The notes: a model not told the origin generated them from the sequence alone. DNA of 21,956 nt from Bacteroidales bacterium (GCA_016291185.1 JAEFAI010000034.1:1-21956), one strand, 5' to 3'; positions 1 to 7,746 are shown, counted from the first letter of the stretch. A program made the numbers and translations.

Positions 1-2
1 GC

Positions 3-2381
3 AAGGGCACGATCAAGGAAGGCCAGCACTACTACGACATCGACGCGCTGATGCCCGTGCAGAAGCAGTGGATGGAAAAGGGTCTGTGGAACGGTACGGA
101 CTGGTTCAACTCCTCCGTCAACAAGAACGCGCCCACCAACAACATGGTGGTCGGCATCACCGGCGGCAGCGACTCCGTCCGCTACTCCTTCAGCTTCTCC
201 AAATCCTACCAGGAAGGTACGCTCGGTATGCCGAAGCCTACCTATTATGACAGAACCACCCTGCGCGCCAACACGGATTTCACCATTCTCCGCAAGGACA
301 ACCGCGACATCATCAAGCTGGGTGAGAATGTGACCGTTTCCATCACGGACTCCCGCGGCATGACCACCACCGGCCGTACCAGCGACATTCACAACATGCT
401 GATCAAGACCCCGCTCCTGCCGGCTTACGACCTGGACGGCTCGATCTATACCTATGATAAGCAGCTGCGCGACAACTGGTTCGTCAAGGATGACGAAGTC
501 AACCTGTTGCAGCAGGCTGATCTGGAAGAGCGCGAGGGCAAGGGCGTCCGCGTCCAGGGCAATGTTTACCTGGAGGTCAACCCGATCCGCGAACTCAAGC
601 TCCGCACCGCCTTCGGCGTGCGCGCCAACACCAACTACTCCCGTTCCTACACGCCGGCCTATCAGATCACGGCCACGAACGCCAAGGATTACGACAGCGT
701 GAGCCAGAGCGCCAGCGTCTCCACCAACTGGACCTGGGAACTCACCGCCAACTACAAGAAGACCTTCGCCAGCGACCACACCGTCGAGGCCCTCCTCGGT
801 ACTTCCATCGAGGCTACCGGTTGGGGCATGAGCCTCAACGGCACCCGTTCTTCCACCAAGTTCGGAACCTGGGAGTCCGCCAACCTCAGCTCCGTTGACG
901 GTGCGCTCACCAGCGACGAGCACGCCAGCATGGGTGGCGGCAACACCGTCGCCTACAACGACCTGCTCTCCTTCTTCGGCCGTGTCAACTACAGCTACAA
1001 GGACAAGTACATGTTCACCGCCATCGTCCGTACGGACGGTTCCTGCAACTTCGCCAAGGGCAACAGATGGGGCGTGTTCCCGTCCGTGTCCGCCGGTTGG
1101 GTGATCTCCTCCGAGCCCTGGATGCAGTCCACCAAGAGCTGGCTCAGCTTCCTCAAACTCCGCGGCAGCTGGGGCCAGAACGGTAACTGCCGTATCAGCA
1201 ACTTCCAGTACAACGGTACGATTTCGCTGGGCGGCTTCTACAACTTCTCCTACGACCAGCTGACCCCGACGATCGCGGCCTACCCGGACAACATCGCCAA
1301 CTCCAAGCTCTCCTGGGAGACCTCCGAGCAGCTGGCCATCGGCTTTGACTCCCGCTTCTTCCGCAGCCGCCTGGGCGTCATCTTCGACTGGTACCGCAAG
1401 GACACCAAGGACTGGCTGGTCACCCCGCCGGTCATGGGTATCGCCGGTGCGAACGCTTCCTCCATCAACGGCGGTGCCGTGCGCAACAGCGGTGTTGAGC
1501 TGAGCTTCACCTGGAACGACAGCATCGGCGACCTCCGCTACAGCGTCGGTCTGAACGGCTCCTACAACAAGAACACCGTCCTCTACATCAACAACAGCGA
1601 CGGTATCATCCACGGTGACGCCAAGATCCTCACGGAGAATGTGCGCAACGGAGACGGTTTCCGCGCCGAGCCGGGCAAGCCGATCGGTTATTTCGTGGGT
1701 ATCAAGAGCGCCGGTATCTTCCAGAACCAGGCCCAGATCGACGAGTACAAGGCCAATGGCTACGCTTTCATGAACGGTTATGAGCAGGCCAAGCCGGGCG
1801 ACGTGATCTGGGTGGACCAGAACGGCGACGGCAAATACGACGAGCTCGACACCGTCGAAATCGGCAACCCGCACCCAGACTTCACCATGGGCTTCAGCAT
1901 CAGCCTGCAGTGGAAGGGCATTGACTTCAGCGTCAATGGTTCCGGCGCCTTCGGCCATCAGATCATGCAGAGCTACCGCCAGTTCGCCCTCCAGGATCTC
2001 GAAGGTTTCACCAACAACTTCATCAACCGCCTGTGGACCGGCGAGGGTTCCACCAACAAGTTCCCCCGCTTCTCCGACGGTTCCCACAACAACTTCAAGT
2101 GTAACGGCTACAACAGCGACATCTGGGCGCAGAACGCCGATTACCTCAAGATCCGTAACATCACCCTCGGATTTGACTTCAAGAAGGTGTTCAAGAAGAT
2201 CCCGTTCCAACAGCTCCGCGTCTTCGTGACGGGCCAGAACCTCTTTACGATCACCGGATACGACGGCATGGATCCGGAAGTCGGTACCGGCGCCGCCGGC
2301 TACAGCTGGTCTTCCGGTATCGACACCGGTTACTATCCTTCCCCGAAGGTTTACATGGCTGGCGTCAGCATCAAATTCTAA
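3..2381 (+). CDS. SusC/RagA-family TonB-dependent outer-membrane transporter (3' part)
   Basis: Partial gene: the frame is open from the first bases of the window, so the start, signal peptide, carboxypeptidase-like domain and plug lie to the left. The 792 visible residues are the beta-barrel part, with alternating aromatic/polar strands, the phrase ADYLKIRNITLGFDF near the end that is typical of SusC C-termini, and a terminal Phe (SIKF) as in barrels recognised by the BAM complex. SusC proteins form an energised outer-membrane channel capped by a SusD lipoprotein and take up oligosaccharides or peptides. The stop is followed after 12 nt by the susD-like gene, so the two are co-transcribed. 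No glycosidase or sensor is visible downstream, so the substrate cannot be guessed. An apparent start at position 51 is only an internal Met. Confidence 0.95.
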   Translation, partial: KGTIKEGQHYYDIDALMPVQKQWMEKGLWNGTDWFNSSVNKNAPTNNMVVGITGGSDSVRYSFSFSKSYQEGTLGMPKPTYYDRTTLRANTDFTILRKDNRDIIKLGENVTVSITDSRGMTTTGRTSDIHNMLIKTPLLPAYDLDGSIYTYDKQLRDNWFVKDDEVNLLQQADLEEREGKGVRVQGNVYLEVNPIRELKLRTAFGVRANTNYSRSYTPAYQITATNAKDYDSVSQSASVSTNWTWELTANYKKTFASDHTVEALLGTSIEATGWGMSLNGTRSSTKFGTWESANLSSVDGALTSDEHASMGGGNTVAYNDLLSFFGRVNYSYKDKYMFTAIVRTDGSCNFAKGNRWGVFPSVSAGWVISSEPWMQSTKSWLSFLKLRGSWGQNGNCRISNFQYNGTISLGGFYNFSYDQLTPTIAAYPDNIANSKLSWETSEQLAIGFDSRFFRSRLGVIFDWYRKDTKDWLVTPPVMGIAGANASSINGGAVRNSGVELSFTWNDSIGDLRYSVGLNGSYNKNTVLYINNSDGIIHGDAKILTENVRNGDGFRAEPGKPIGYFVGIKSAGIFQNQAQIDEYKANGYAFMNGYEQAKPGDVIWVDQNGDGKYDELDTVEIGNPHPDFTMGFSISLQWKGIDFSVNGSGAFGHQIMQSYRQFALQDLEGFTNNFINRLWTGEGSTNKFPRFSDGSHNNFKCNGYNSDIWAQNADYLKIRNITLGFDFKKVFKKIPFQQLRVFVTGQNLFTITGYDGMDPEVGTGAAGYSWSSGIDTGYYPSPKVYMAGVSIKF

Positions 2382-2393
2382 ACCCGAAAGAAA

Positions 2394-4232
2394 ATGAAAA
2401 AGATATTACTTACTTTTCTCGCATGCCTCATGGTAGTTGTCAGCTGCGACAAGATCGACAGCCTGCTTAACACGACGAACTACCAGAAAGCGGACACCTC
2501 CTCCTTCCCCAAGTCCGAGAAGGATGCAGAGCAGTTGGTCAACTCGGCCTATTACTCGATGTTCACCTTCTACACCGGAAGTATCTTCCGCATCAGCCTG
2601 TTCAGGAACATGATTGCCAGCGACGACCTGTACGGCCACGGTTCCGAGTCCTCCACGGAGACCTCCGCCGCCGACCGTCTGCTTGAGATCTCGGGAGACG
2701 AGAACAACTCCACCTGGGGCAGCTACTTCAAGGCCATCCACCGTTGCAACTATGCCCTGGAGTCCATCTCCGCCATGGATGATGCGCTCTTCACGGGTGA
2801 CAACAAGAACTGGTACCTCGGACAGTCCTACTTCATGCGTGGTTTCTTCCTCTGGGTGCTTGCCCAGCGGCATGAGACTTTCCCGCTGACGCTCACCTTC
2901 GACGTGGAGAATACGCCGAATGCGACCGTGGACGAGATCTACGCTGCCATCGCCTCGGATCTCACCAACGCGATCCAGCTCATCCCGGCCAAGTACGGCT
3001 ACTCCCGCGAGGACAACCAGGCCGGCCGCGCCACGAAGTACGCCGCCGAGGCGCTTCTGGGCCGCGTGTGGCTGTTCTACACGGGCTTTTACAAGAAGGC
3101 CGACATGGCCGGCATCACCAAGGCCCAGGTGATCAGCTACCTGGAGGACTGCGTCAACAACTCCAAGTTCGACCTGGAGAAGGACCCGCGCGAGATCTGG
3201 AGCTACACCAACGAGTATTCCAGCGGTTTTGCGTTCGGCGCCGACTTCGGCACCTACGCCAGCAAGGAGAACCTCCACTGGGTGGGCAACCACAGCAAAG
3301 AGACCATCTGGGGCGTCCACTTCCCGTTCAACACCCCTTCCAACAGCATGGCGTACAACCGTCTCGGCGAATGGCTCGGCATGCGTAATGCCGCCAAGGC
3401 GACCAACAAGGACATCTATCCTTATTCCGCCGAATCCAACGGCAACGCATCCGTCAACCCGATCATGGTCAAGGAGTGGTACGAGGATCCGGATTACGGC
3501 CCGAAGGACAAGCGCTTCTACGGTTCCTTCCTCGCAGCCAACGCGTCTTCTCTCAAGAAGGCCTATCCCTGGCTGAAGGAAGACTTCTATATCGAGCTCC
3601 CGAACTTCAAGGGCGACAACAACAAGGAAGTGGAGAGAACGCTCTTCTATCCCAAGAAGTACGTGATGACGGTCAGCTACAAGGATGGCTCCAAGACGAG
3701 CATGAACAAGAACTTCTTCAACGCCCTCAACAGCGCCATCAGCAACAGCAAGAGCGGCAACAAAAACGACGCCATCTACATCCGCTTCGCCGACGTGCTC
3801 CTCATGCTCGATGAGCTGAAGGAGACCACCACCGGCATGAACCGCCTCCGCGCCCGCGCGGGTCTGGAGCCGTACACCTCCTACTCTTTCGAGAAACTCC
3901 AGAAGGAGCGTCGTTACGAGTTCGCCTTCGAAGGCATCCGTTTCAACGACCTGCGCCGCTGGTATCCCGAGACGGCCGGTGAAATCATCCAGAAGAACCA
4001 GGACGGCGGCTACGTGGAGTTCAAGGGGAACATCGTCCCTGACGGATACCGCGAGATGCCGGGCAGAAGCTTCGCCCAGCGTTATGCCCAGACGCACGGT
4101 TTCTGGATGATCCCGATGAGCCAGATCACGCTTCAGGAAGGCCAGCTCAAGCAGCACGACGGATTTAAGGATGGCGACAACTGGATCTTCACCAACGGTG
4201 ACCTTCCGTACTACGATGTCGTGAAGAAATAG
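2394..4232 (+). CDS. SusD/RagB-family nutrient-binding outer-membrane lipoprotein
   Basis: A 612-residue lipoprotein. The N-terminus has a KK start, a hydrophobic stretch and a lipobox ending at Cys18 (VVSC), so it should be lipidated; acidic residues follow the Cys (CDKIDS), which is compatible with surface display in Bacteroidota. The SusD fold is shown by the N-terminal stretch with AEQLVNSAYYSMF, the middle part with YFMRGFFLWVLAQRHETFPL, and the C-terminal RRYEFAFEGIRFNDLRRW followed by a stretch ending in FWMIPMSQ. It would close the SusC barrel just upstream and bind the ligand. The start follows the susC stop by 12 nt with an A-rich leader and no Shine-Dalgarno sequence. A terminator follows. 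The long open frame on the opposite strand is a codon-bias shadow. Confidence 0.95.
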   Translation: MKKILLTFLACLMVVVSCDKIDSLLNTTNYQKADTSSFPKSEKDAEQLVNSAYYSMFTFYTGSIFRISLFRNMIASDDLYGHGSESSTETSAADRLLEISGDENNSTWGSYFKAIHRCNYALESISAMDDALFTGDNKNWYLGQSYFMRGFFLWVLAQRHETFPLTLTFDVENTPNATVDEIYAAIASDLTNAIQLIPAKYGYSREDNQAGRATKYAAEALLGRVWLFYTGFYKKADMAGITKAQVISYLEDCVNNSKFDLEKDPREIWSYTNEYSSGFAFGADFGTYASKENLHWVGNHSKETIWGVHFPFNTPSNSMAYNRLGEWLGMRNAAKATNKDIYPYSAESNGNASVNPIMVKEWYEDPDYGPKDKRFYGSFLAANASSLKKAYPWLKEDFYIELPNFKGDNNKEVERTLFYPKKYVMTVSYKDGSKTSMNKNFFNALNSAISNSKSGNKNDAIYIRFADVLLMLDELKETTTGMNRLRARAGLEPYTSYSFEKLQKERRYEFAFEGIRFNDLRRWYPETAGEIIQKNQDGGYVEFKGNIVPDGYREMPGRSFAQRYAQTHGFWMIPMSQITLQEGQLKQHDGFKDGDNWIFTNGDLPYYDVVKK

Positions 4233-4250
4233 ACCTTCTCCCTTTTTGGA

Positions 4251-4279
4251 AAAGCCGCTCCCGCCCGGGGCGGCTTTTT
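4251..4279 (+). terminator. Rho-independent terminator of the susCD operon
   Basis: An 8-bp stem AAAGCCGC / GCGGCTTT (4251-4258 with 4270-4277), with further CCCG/CGGG pairing possible in the loop, runs directly into a T-rich stretch. It lies 18 nt after the susD-like stop and ends the operon before tadA. Confidence 0.85.
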
Positions 4280-4296
4280 CTTTCCCGGAAAGATCG

Positions 4297-4304
4297 TATC
4301 TTTG
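4297..4304 (+). promoter_or_regulatory. Bacteroidota -7 promoter box for tadA
   Basis: TATCTTTG matches the Bacteroidota -7 consensus TAnnTTTG exactly. It lies only 4 nt before the first tadA ATG, so transcription would start at or next to the start codon. I see no convincing -33 TTG element at the expected distance. Confidence 0.65.
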
Positions 4305-4308
4305 CACC

Positions 4309-4746
4309 ATGATGGATCTCGACGAAAAATATATGCGCGAAGCCCTGCGCGAGGCGCAGGCGGCCGGAGCGGAGGACGAGGTGCCCATCGGCGCCGTCGT
4401 CGTGTGCCGTGGCCGCATCATCGCGCGCGGGCACAACATGACCGAGCGCCTGCACGATCCTACGGCCCATGCCGAGATGATCGCGCTCACCGCCGCCACG
4501 GAAGCCCTGGCGGGTAAATACCTCGACGAGTGCACGCTGTACGTCACCGTGGAGCCCTGCCCCATGTGCGCCGCGGCGCTCTGCTGGGCGCAGCTCGGGC
4601 GGCTGGTTTACGCCGCGCCGGATCCACGTCGCGGCTACTCCCGCTTCTCCCCGTCCCTACTCCATCCCCGCACCGAAGTCGCCTCCGGCCTGCTCGCGGA
4701 AGAATGCGGGACGCTGGTCTCCGATTATTTTAAAGGCAAAAGGTGA
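4309..4746 (+). CDS. tadA: tRNA-specific adenosine deaminase TadA
   Basis: Zinc-dependent cytidine/deoxycytidylate-deaminase-fold enzyme that converts adenosine 34 to inosine in tRNA-Arg(ACG), acting in the cytoplasm. From the start at 4309 it has 145 residues, normal for the family. The zinc and proton-shuttle motif HAE is at 54-56 and PCPMC at 83-87 (Cys84 and Cys87 as ligands); DEVPIGAVVV at about 23-32 is also typical. Longer readings starting at 4246 run through the preceding terminator and add no conserved sequence, so the start is 4309 or the adjacent ATG at 4312. It is preceded by its own -7 box. Its last 22 nt overlap, tail to tail, the end of the small membrane-protein gene on the other strand. 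Confidence 0.93.
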   Translation: MMDLDEKYMREALREAQAAGAEDEVPIGAVVVCRGRIIARGHNMTERLHDPTAHAEMIALTAATEALAGKYLDECTLYVTVEPCPMCAAALCWAQLGRLVYAAPDPRRGYSRFSPSLLHPRTEVASGLLAEECGTLVSDYFKGKR

Positions 4747-4991
4747 AGCCACCCGGCTCGCGCCGCCGCCACCAGCAGCACAATCGCCACCAGCAGGATA
4801 TCGCCAAAGATGACGGTCCCGCGAACATAGGGCATCCACTTGTCAGAGCGCAAGCGGTCTTCTTCCCGGGCGGAAAGCGACCAATGGTAGGCAAGCATCG
4901 AGAACACCAGCGGGAGAATCCCAGCGATGCTGTTTAGGGCAAACAGGACCAGAGAATGGGTCAGCGCCCGGGTTACATTGCGTTCAGCCAT
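4725..4991 (-). CDS. Small two-helix membrane protein (possibly CD225/dispanin-like)
   Basis: An 88-residue protein starting MAERNVTRALTHS. It has two predicted transmembrane helices at about residues 13-35 and 58-77, joined by a charged loop (SAREEDRLRSDKW). The order hydrophobic segment, LPLVFSMLAY, short charged linker, second helix recalls CD225/dispanin-type proteins, but this is only a resemblance and no function is claimed. The start at 4991 is preferred over the in-frame upstream ATG at 5045, because the upstream extension lies inside the neighbouring 56-codon gene and reads like a shadow. The gene overlaps that neighbour by 19 nt in another frame, which suggests translational coupling. 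Its 3' end overlaps tadA by 22 nt. Compact membrane sequence and the coupled partner support it as real. Confidence 0.65.
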   Translation of the reverse strand: MAERNVTRALTHSLVLFALNSIAGILPLVFSMLAYHWSLSAREEDRLRSDKWMPYVRGTVIFGDILLVAIVLLVAAARAGWLHLLPLK

Positions 4992-5143
4992 AGCGTAAAA
5001 TAATGGTATGCAACAATCTTGGATCCGATGATGTAAAGGATCCAAACCCAGGGAAGGAACCGGCGGTTCCGCTTCACCAGACGCCTGGCAAAGGGAGCGG
5101 AGACCACGACAAACAGGCCCCAGACTATCAACAGCGTAAACAT
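4973..5143 (-). CDS. Very small membrane protein of 56 residues, coupled to the 88-residue one
   Basis: A 56-residue reading frame starting MFTLLIVWGLFVVV and ending FTLWLNAM. It has a hydrophobic N-terminal helix (about 2-15), a strongly basic loop (ARRLVKRNRR) and a second aromatic/hydrophobic segment (about 29-54). The positive loop between two helices fits an N-out/C-out hairpin in the inner membrane. It overlaps the start of the 88-residue gene by 19 nt, an arrangement seen in co-translated partners. I do not recognise the family and assign no function. It is below the length cut-off of many gene callers and could be missed. An operator-like palindrome sits 12 nt upstream of its start. 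Confidence 0.55.
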   Translation of the reverse strand: MFTLLIVWGLFVVVSAPFARRLVKRNRRFLPWVWILYIIGSKIVAYHYFTLWLNAM

Positions 5144-5154
5144 GGATAATTCTG

Positions 5155-5178
5155 ATTACACCACTAATATAGTGTAAT
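5155..5178. promoter_or_regulatory. Operator-like palindrome upstream of the small membrane genes
   Basis: A perfect 7-bp inverted repeat, ATTACAC (5155-5161) and GTGTAAT (5172-5178), with a 10-bp spacer. Centre-to-centre spacing of 17 bp fits a dimeric helix-turn-helix repressor. It lies between the divergent small membrane genes and tRNA-Gln. On the minus strand it contains TATATTAG, one mismatch from the -7 consensus, so a bound protein would cover that promoter. Function is inferred only from position and symmetry. Confidence 0.4.
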
Positions 5179-5223
5179 TTCCAAGAATTATCAGCAGTTG
5201 TTTTCCCAACCGGGATAAATTGC

Positions 5224-5231
5224 TATCTTTG
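5224..5231 (+). promoter_or_regulatory. Bacteroidota -7 promoter box for tRNA-Gln
   Basis: TATCTTTG, an exact -7 match, ending 10 nt before the tRNA. A TTG at 5198-5200 followed by TTTT could be the -33 element, though the 23-nt spacing is slightly long. Confidence 0.7.
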
Positions 5232-5241
5232 CACCCGGAAT

Positions 5242-5312
5242 TGAGGTATGGTGTAATGGTAGCACTGCAGGTTTTGGTCCTGCCTGTTCTGGTTCGAATC
5301 CGGATACCTCAA
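5242..5312 (+). tRNA. tRNA-Gln (anticodon TTG)
   Basis: The full cloverleaf can be drawn. The acceptor stem TGAGGTA (5242-5248) pairs with TACCTCA (5305-5311), with discriminator A5312. The anticodon stem is GCAGG/CCTGC with loop TTTTGGT, placing anticodon TTG at 5274-5276. The T arm TCTGG-TTCGAAT-CCGGA is at 5288-5304. A weak U-A first pair is characteristic of tRNA-Gln. CCA is not encoded. It is a single-gene unit with its own promoter and terminator. Confidence 0.96.
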
Positions 5313-5314
5313 CG

Positions 5315-5345
5315 AAAAATAGCTGGCACAAGGCCAGCTATTTTT
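5315..5345 (+). terminator. Perfect 13-bp terminator after tRNA-Gln, probably bidirectional
   Basis: AAAAATAGCTGGC (5315-5327) pairs perfectly with GCCAGCTATTTTT (5333-5345) around a 5-nt loop. The stem ends in five T in either direction, so it can stop both the tRNA transcript and the glpK-glpF transcript arriving on the minus strand. Confidence 0.9.
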
Positions 5346-5369
5346 GTTGAGGTACGTCCACTTCATATC

Positions 5370-5398
5370 GGCTTGCCCTTCCCACGCGGCGTCGGCAG
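5370..5398 (-). repeat. 29-bp dispersed repeat, copy 1 (3' of glpF)
   Basis: Read on the minus strand, this sequence (starting CTGCCGACGCCGCG, ending GGGCAAGCC) is identical over 29 bp to 9080-9108. It starts 17 nt after the glpF stop and has the same orientation as glpF. It contains no obvious coding sequence. Confidence 0.85.
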
Positions 5399-5415
5399 CT
5401 CATAGCGAAATCGGG

Positions 5416-6153
5416 CTAGAAGACCAGCAGGAAGAGTGCGGCGGCGAGGGCAGCGCCGGCGATCGGGCCGGCAACCGGGATCCAGCTGTAGCTCCAGCCG
5501 CTGTCGCGTTTGCCCGCGATAGGCAACACGGCGTGGGCGCAACGCGGGGCGAGGTCGCGCGCCGGGTTGATGGCGTAGCCCGTGGCGCCGCCCAGCGACA
5601 TGCCGATCGACATGATGAGGCAGGTCACCGGGAGAGAGCCGATCGAGCCGGTGGAAGCGTTCACCCCTGCGACGGAAAAGGCGTTGCCGTTCGTGCCGAG
5701 CGCCAGGATGACGAACACCAGCAGACAGGTGGCGATGGCCTCGCAGAGGAAGTTGCGCCAGGGATTCGCGATGGCCGGCATCGTGCAGAAGGTGCCGAGG
5801 ATGGTGTCCGGCTGGTCGGCCGTGGCCTTGTAATGATCTTTGTAGAAGACCCATACGAGCACGGCGCCCGCGAAGCCGCCCAGCATCTGCGCGATGACGT
5901 AGCCGGGAACGGAGGCCCAGGGGAAGGTGCCCGCAAGGGCCAGGCCCAGGGAGACGACGGGATTGAGGTGCGCGCCGGACACCGGCCCGGCAATCAGCAC
6001 ACCCACCATCACGGCGAAGCCCCAACCGAGGGCAATGACCACCCAGCCGGCGCCTTTGGCCTTGGAATGGTTAAGGGAGGTGGCGGCGCAGACGCCGTCG
6101 CCGAGCAGCACGAGCACGAGCGTGCCGATAAATTCGAAGATAAATTGTTGCAT
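5416..6153 (-). CDS. glpF: Glycerol uptake facilitator GlpF (aquaglyceroporin)
   Basis: A 245-residue inner-membrane channel of the MIP family with six hydrophobic segments and two half-helix pore loops. The second pore motif is canonical, NPARD at 196-200; the Asp after NPAR is the usual mark of glycerol facilitators rather than water-only channels. The first motif is NPV (64-66, in SGAHLNPVVS) instead of NPA. The start MQQFIFEFIGTLVL at 6153 fits the family; a longer open frame to 6708 is the shadow of glpK. It lies 11 nt after the glpK stop in the same direction, so the pair forms an operon for glycerol entry and trapping by phosphorylation. The stop is followed by the 29-bp repeat and then the tRNA terminator. 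Confidence 0.94.
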   Translation of the reverse strand: MQQFIFEFIGTLVLVLLGDGVCAATSLNHSKAKGAGWVVIALGWGFAVMVGVLIAGPVSGAHLNPVVSLGLALAGTFPWASVPGYVIAQMLGGFAGAVLVWVFYKDHYKATADQPDTILGTFCTMPAIANPWRNFLCEAIATCLLVFVILALGTNGNAFSVAGVNASTGSIGSLPVTCLIMSIGMSLGGATGYAINPARDLAPRCAHAVLPIAGKRDSGWSYSWIPVAGPIAGAALAAALFLLVF

Positions 6154-6164
6154 CGTCTGAAGGA

Positions 6165-7643
6165 TTAGCGGGTTAACGTGCGGCTGATGGCATCCTTCCA
6201 GCCCTGCTTGAGCGGATCCATATTGGCGCCGGACGGAACGAAAGTGCGCTCGGTCTGCCACTGGGCGCGGATTTCGCCGAGCGAGCCCCAGTAGCCGACG
6301 GCCAGGCCGGCCAGATAGCAGGCGCCCATGGCGGTGGTCTCCGTGATCTGCGGGCGGATGACGGCGGTGCCCAGAATGTCGGCCTGGAACTGCATCATCA
6401 GGTTGTTGCGGCTGGCGCCGCCGTCCACCTTGAGTTCGGACAGCACGATGCCGGCATCTCTCTCCATCGCACCCACGATGTCCATCGTCTGGAAGGCGAT
6501 GCCCTCCAGCGTGGCGCGAGCGATATGGGCGGCGGTGGTGCCGCGGGTGATCCCGCAGATGACGCCGTGCGCATACTGGTCCCAGTACGGGGCACCCAGG
6601 CCCGTCATGGCCGGCACGAAATAGACGCCGCCGTTGTCCGGCACGGAGGCGGCGAGCGCCTCGATTTCCGCCGAAGAGCGGATGATGCCGAGCCCGTCGC
6701 GGAGCCACTGCACGGCGCTGCCGCCCACGAAAATGGAGCCTTCGAGCGCGTAGTTGACCGTGTCGCCGATCTTCCAGGCAACGGTGGTCAGCAGGTTGTT
6801 TTTAGACAGAATGGGCTTCTCGCCCGTATTCATCAGCAGGAAGCAGCCGGTGCCGTAGGTATTCTTCACGGAGCCGGGCGTGGTACACATTTGCCCGAAC
6901 AGGGCGGCCTGCTGGTCGCCGGCGATGCCGGCAATGGGAACTGCATGCGCGAAGATCGTGGTCTTCGTCTTGCCGTAAATCTCGGAAGAGGAGCAGACGC
7001 GCGGCATCATCGAACGTGGCACGCCAAGCAGGTCCAGCAACTCCTGGTCCCATTCCAGCGTATTGATGTTGAAGAGCATCGTTCGGGAGGCGTTGGACAC
7101 GTCCGTGACATGCACCTCGCCCTTGGTCAGCTGCCAGACGAGCCAGCTGTCCACCGTTCCGAAACGCAGCCGGCCGGCTGCCGCCTTCTGCCGGGCACCG
7201 GGAACATTGTCCAGAATCCATTTGATCTTGGTGCCGGAGAAGTAGGCGTCGATGATCAGGCCTGTCTTCTCTCGGATCTTGTCCACGAGTCCCTGCGCCT
7301 TCAACACGTCACAGAACTCGGACGTACGGCGGTCCTGCCAGACGATGGCGTTGTAAACCGGCGCACCCGTCTCGGCGTCCCAGACGATGGTCGTCTCCCG
7401 CTGGTTGGTAATGCCGATCGCGGCGAGGTTCTTGCCGTTGATGCCGATCCTGGTGATGGCTTCGGCAATTACGGCCGCCTCGGACGACCAGATCTCCATC
7501 GGGTCGTGCTCCACCCAGCCGGGCTTGGGGAAGTACTGCGTAAACTCCTGTTGGGCCGTGGAGCAGATGTTGCCGCGGTGGTCGAAAACGATGGCGCGGG
7601 AGGAACTCGTCCCCTGGTCGAGCGCCAGGATGTATTGGTTCAT
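6165..7643 (-). CDS. glpK: Glycerol kinase GlpK
   Basis: A cytoplasmic FGGY-family kinase that phosphorylates glycerol with ATP to G3P. At 492 residues it has the usual length. Visible signatures: the N-terminal phosphate loop [12 protein letters not shown] (residues 6-17), GITNQRETT (77-85), WQDRRT (102-107), [11 protein letters not shown] (132-142), [13 protein letters not shown] (161-173), and the C-terminal glycine-rich DGGASRNN and [13 protein letters not shown]. It is first in the operon with glpF. A -7 promoter box is 29 nt upstream. It is transcribed divergently from the outer-membrane barrel gene. Confidence 0.97.
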   Translation of the reverse strand: MNQYILALDQGTSSSRAIVFDHRGNICSTAQQEFTQYFPKPGWVEHDPMEIWSSEAAVIAEAITRIGINGKNLAAIGITNQRETTIVWDAETGAPVYNAIVWQDRRTSEFCDVLKAQGLVDKIREKTGLIIDAYFSGTKIKWILDNVPGARQKAAAGRLRFGTVDSWLVWQLTKGEVHVTDVSNASRTMLFNINTLEWDQELLDLLGVPRSMMPRVCSSSEIYGKTKTTIFAHAVPIAGIAGDQQAALFGQMCTTPGSVKNTYGTGCFLLMNTGEKPILSKNNLLTTVAWKIGDTVNYALEGSIFVGGSAVQWLRDGLGIIRSSAEIEALAASVPDNGGVYFVPAMTGLGAPYWDQYAHGVICGITRGTTAAHIARATLEGIAFQTMDIVGAMERDAGIVLSELKVDGGASRNNLMMQFQADILGTAVIRPQITETTAMGACYLAGLAVGYWGSLGEIRAQWQTERTFVPSGANMDPLKQGWKDAISRTLTR

Positions 7644-7672
7644 AATGCTGTAGGTAAAGGTTATCAGTCAGA

Positions 7673-7680
7673 CAAAGATA
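7673..7680 (-). promoter_or_regulatory. -7 promoter box of the glpK-glpF operon
   Basis: On the minus strand this reads TATCTTTG, an exact -7 match, 29 nt before the glpK ATG. With the divergent box at 7713-7720 it forms a perfect 10-bp inverted repeat (GACAAAGATA / TATCTTTGTC). No clear -33 element is visible. Confidence 0.7.
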
Positions 7681-7712
7681 ACAACAAAAACGGAGGAAAA
7701 GGAAATAATTGC

Positions 7713-7720
7713 TATCTTTG
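7713..7720 (+). promoter_or_regulatory. -7 promoter box of the Omp85-like gene
   Basis: TATCTTTG on the plus strand, 26 nt before the ATG at 7747. It lies 32 nt from the oppositely directed glpK box, so the upstream parts of the two promoters overlap. Confidence 0.7.
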
Positions 7721-7746
7721 TCAAACATCAACCACGATTATTTGCA

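Noticed and set aside
4246..4308. A 21-residue N-terminal extension of TadA
   Set aside because: It overlaps the susCD terminator and the -7 promoter box; TadA homologues begin near the ATG at 4309.
2406..4565. A 719-codon open frame antisense to the susD-like gene
   Set aside because: It follows codon-bias mirror patterns, has Val/Gly/Arg/Glu-rich low-information sequence and no family signature. The plus strand here is unmistakably SusD followed by TadA.
5241..5354. TTGAGGTA at the tRNA-Gln start repeated at 5347-5354, considered as an attachment-site duplication
   Set aside because: Only 8 bp, matching the 5' acceptor arm rather than the 3' end usually copied by integrases, and no integrase or phage gene is nearby.
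5416..6708. A longer GlpF reading starting at 6708
   Set aside because: The extension lies entirely antiparallel in frame to nothing known and inside the glpK coding region; the family start MQQFIFEFIGTL is at 6153.
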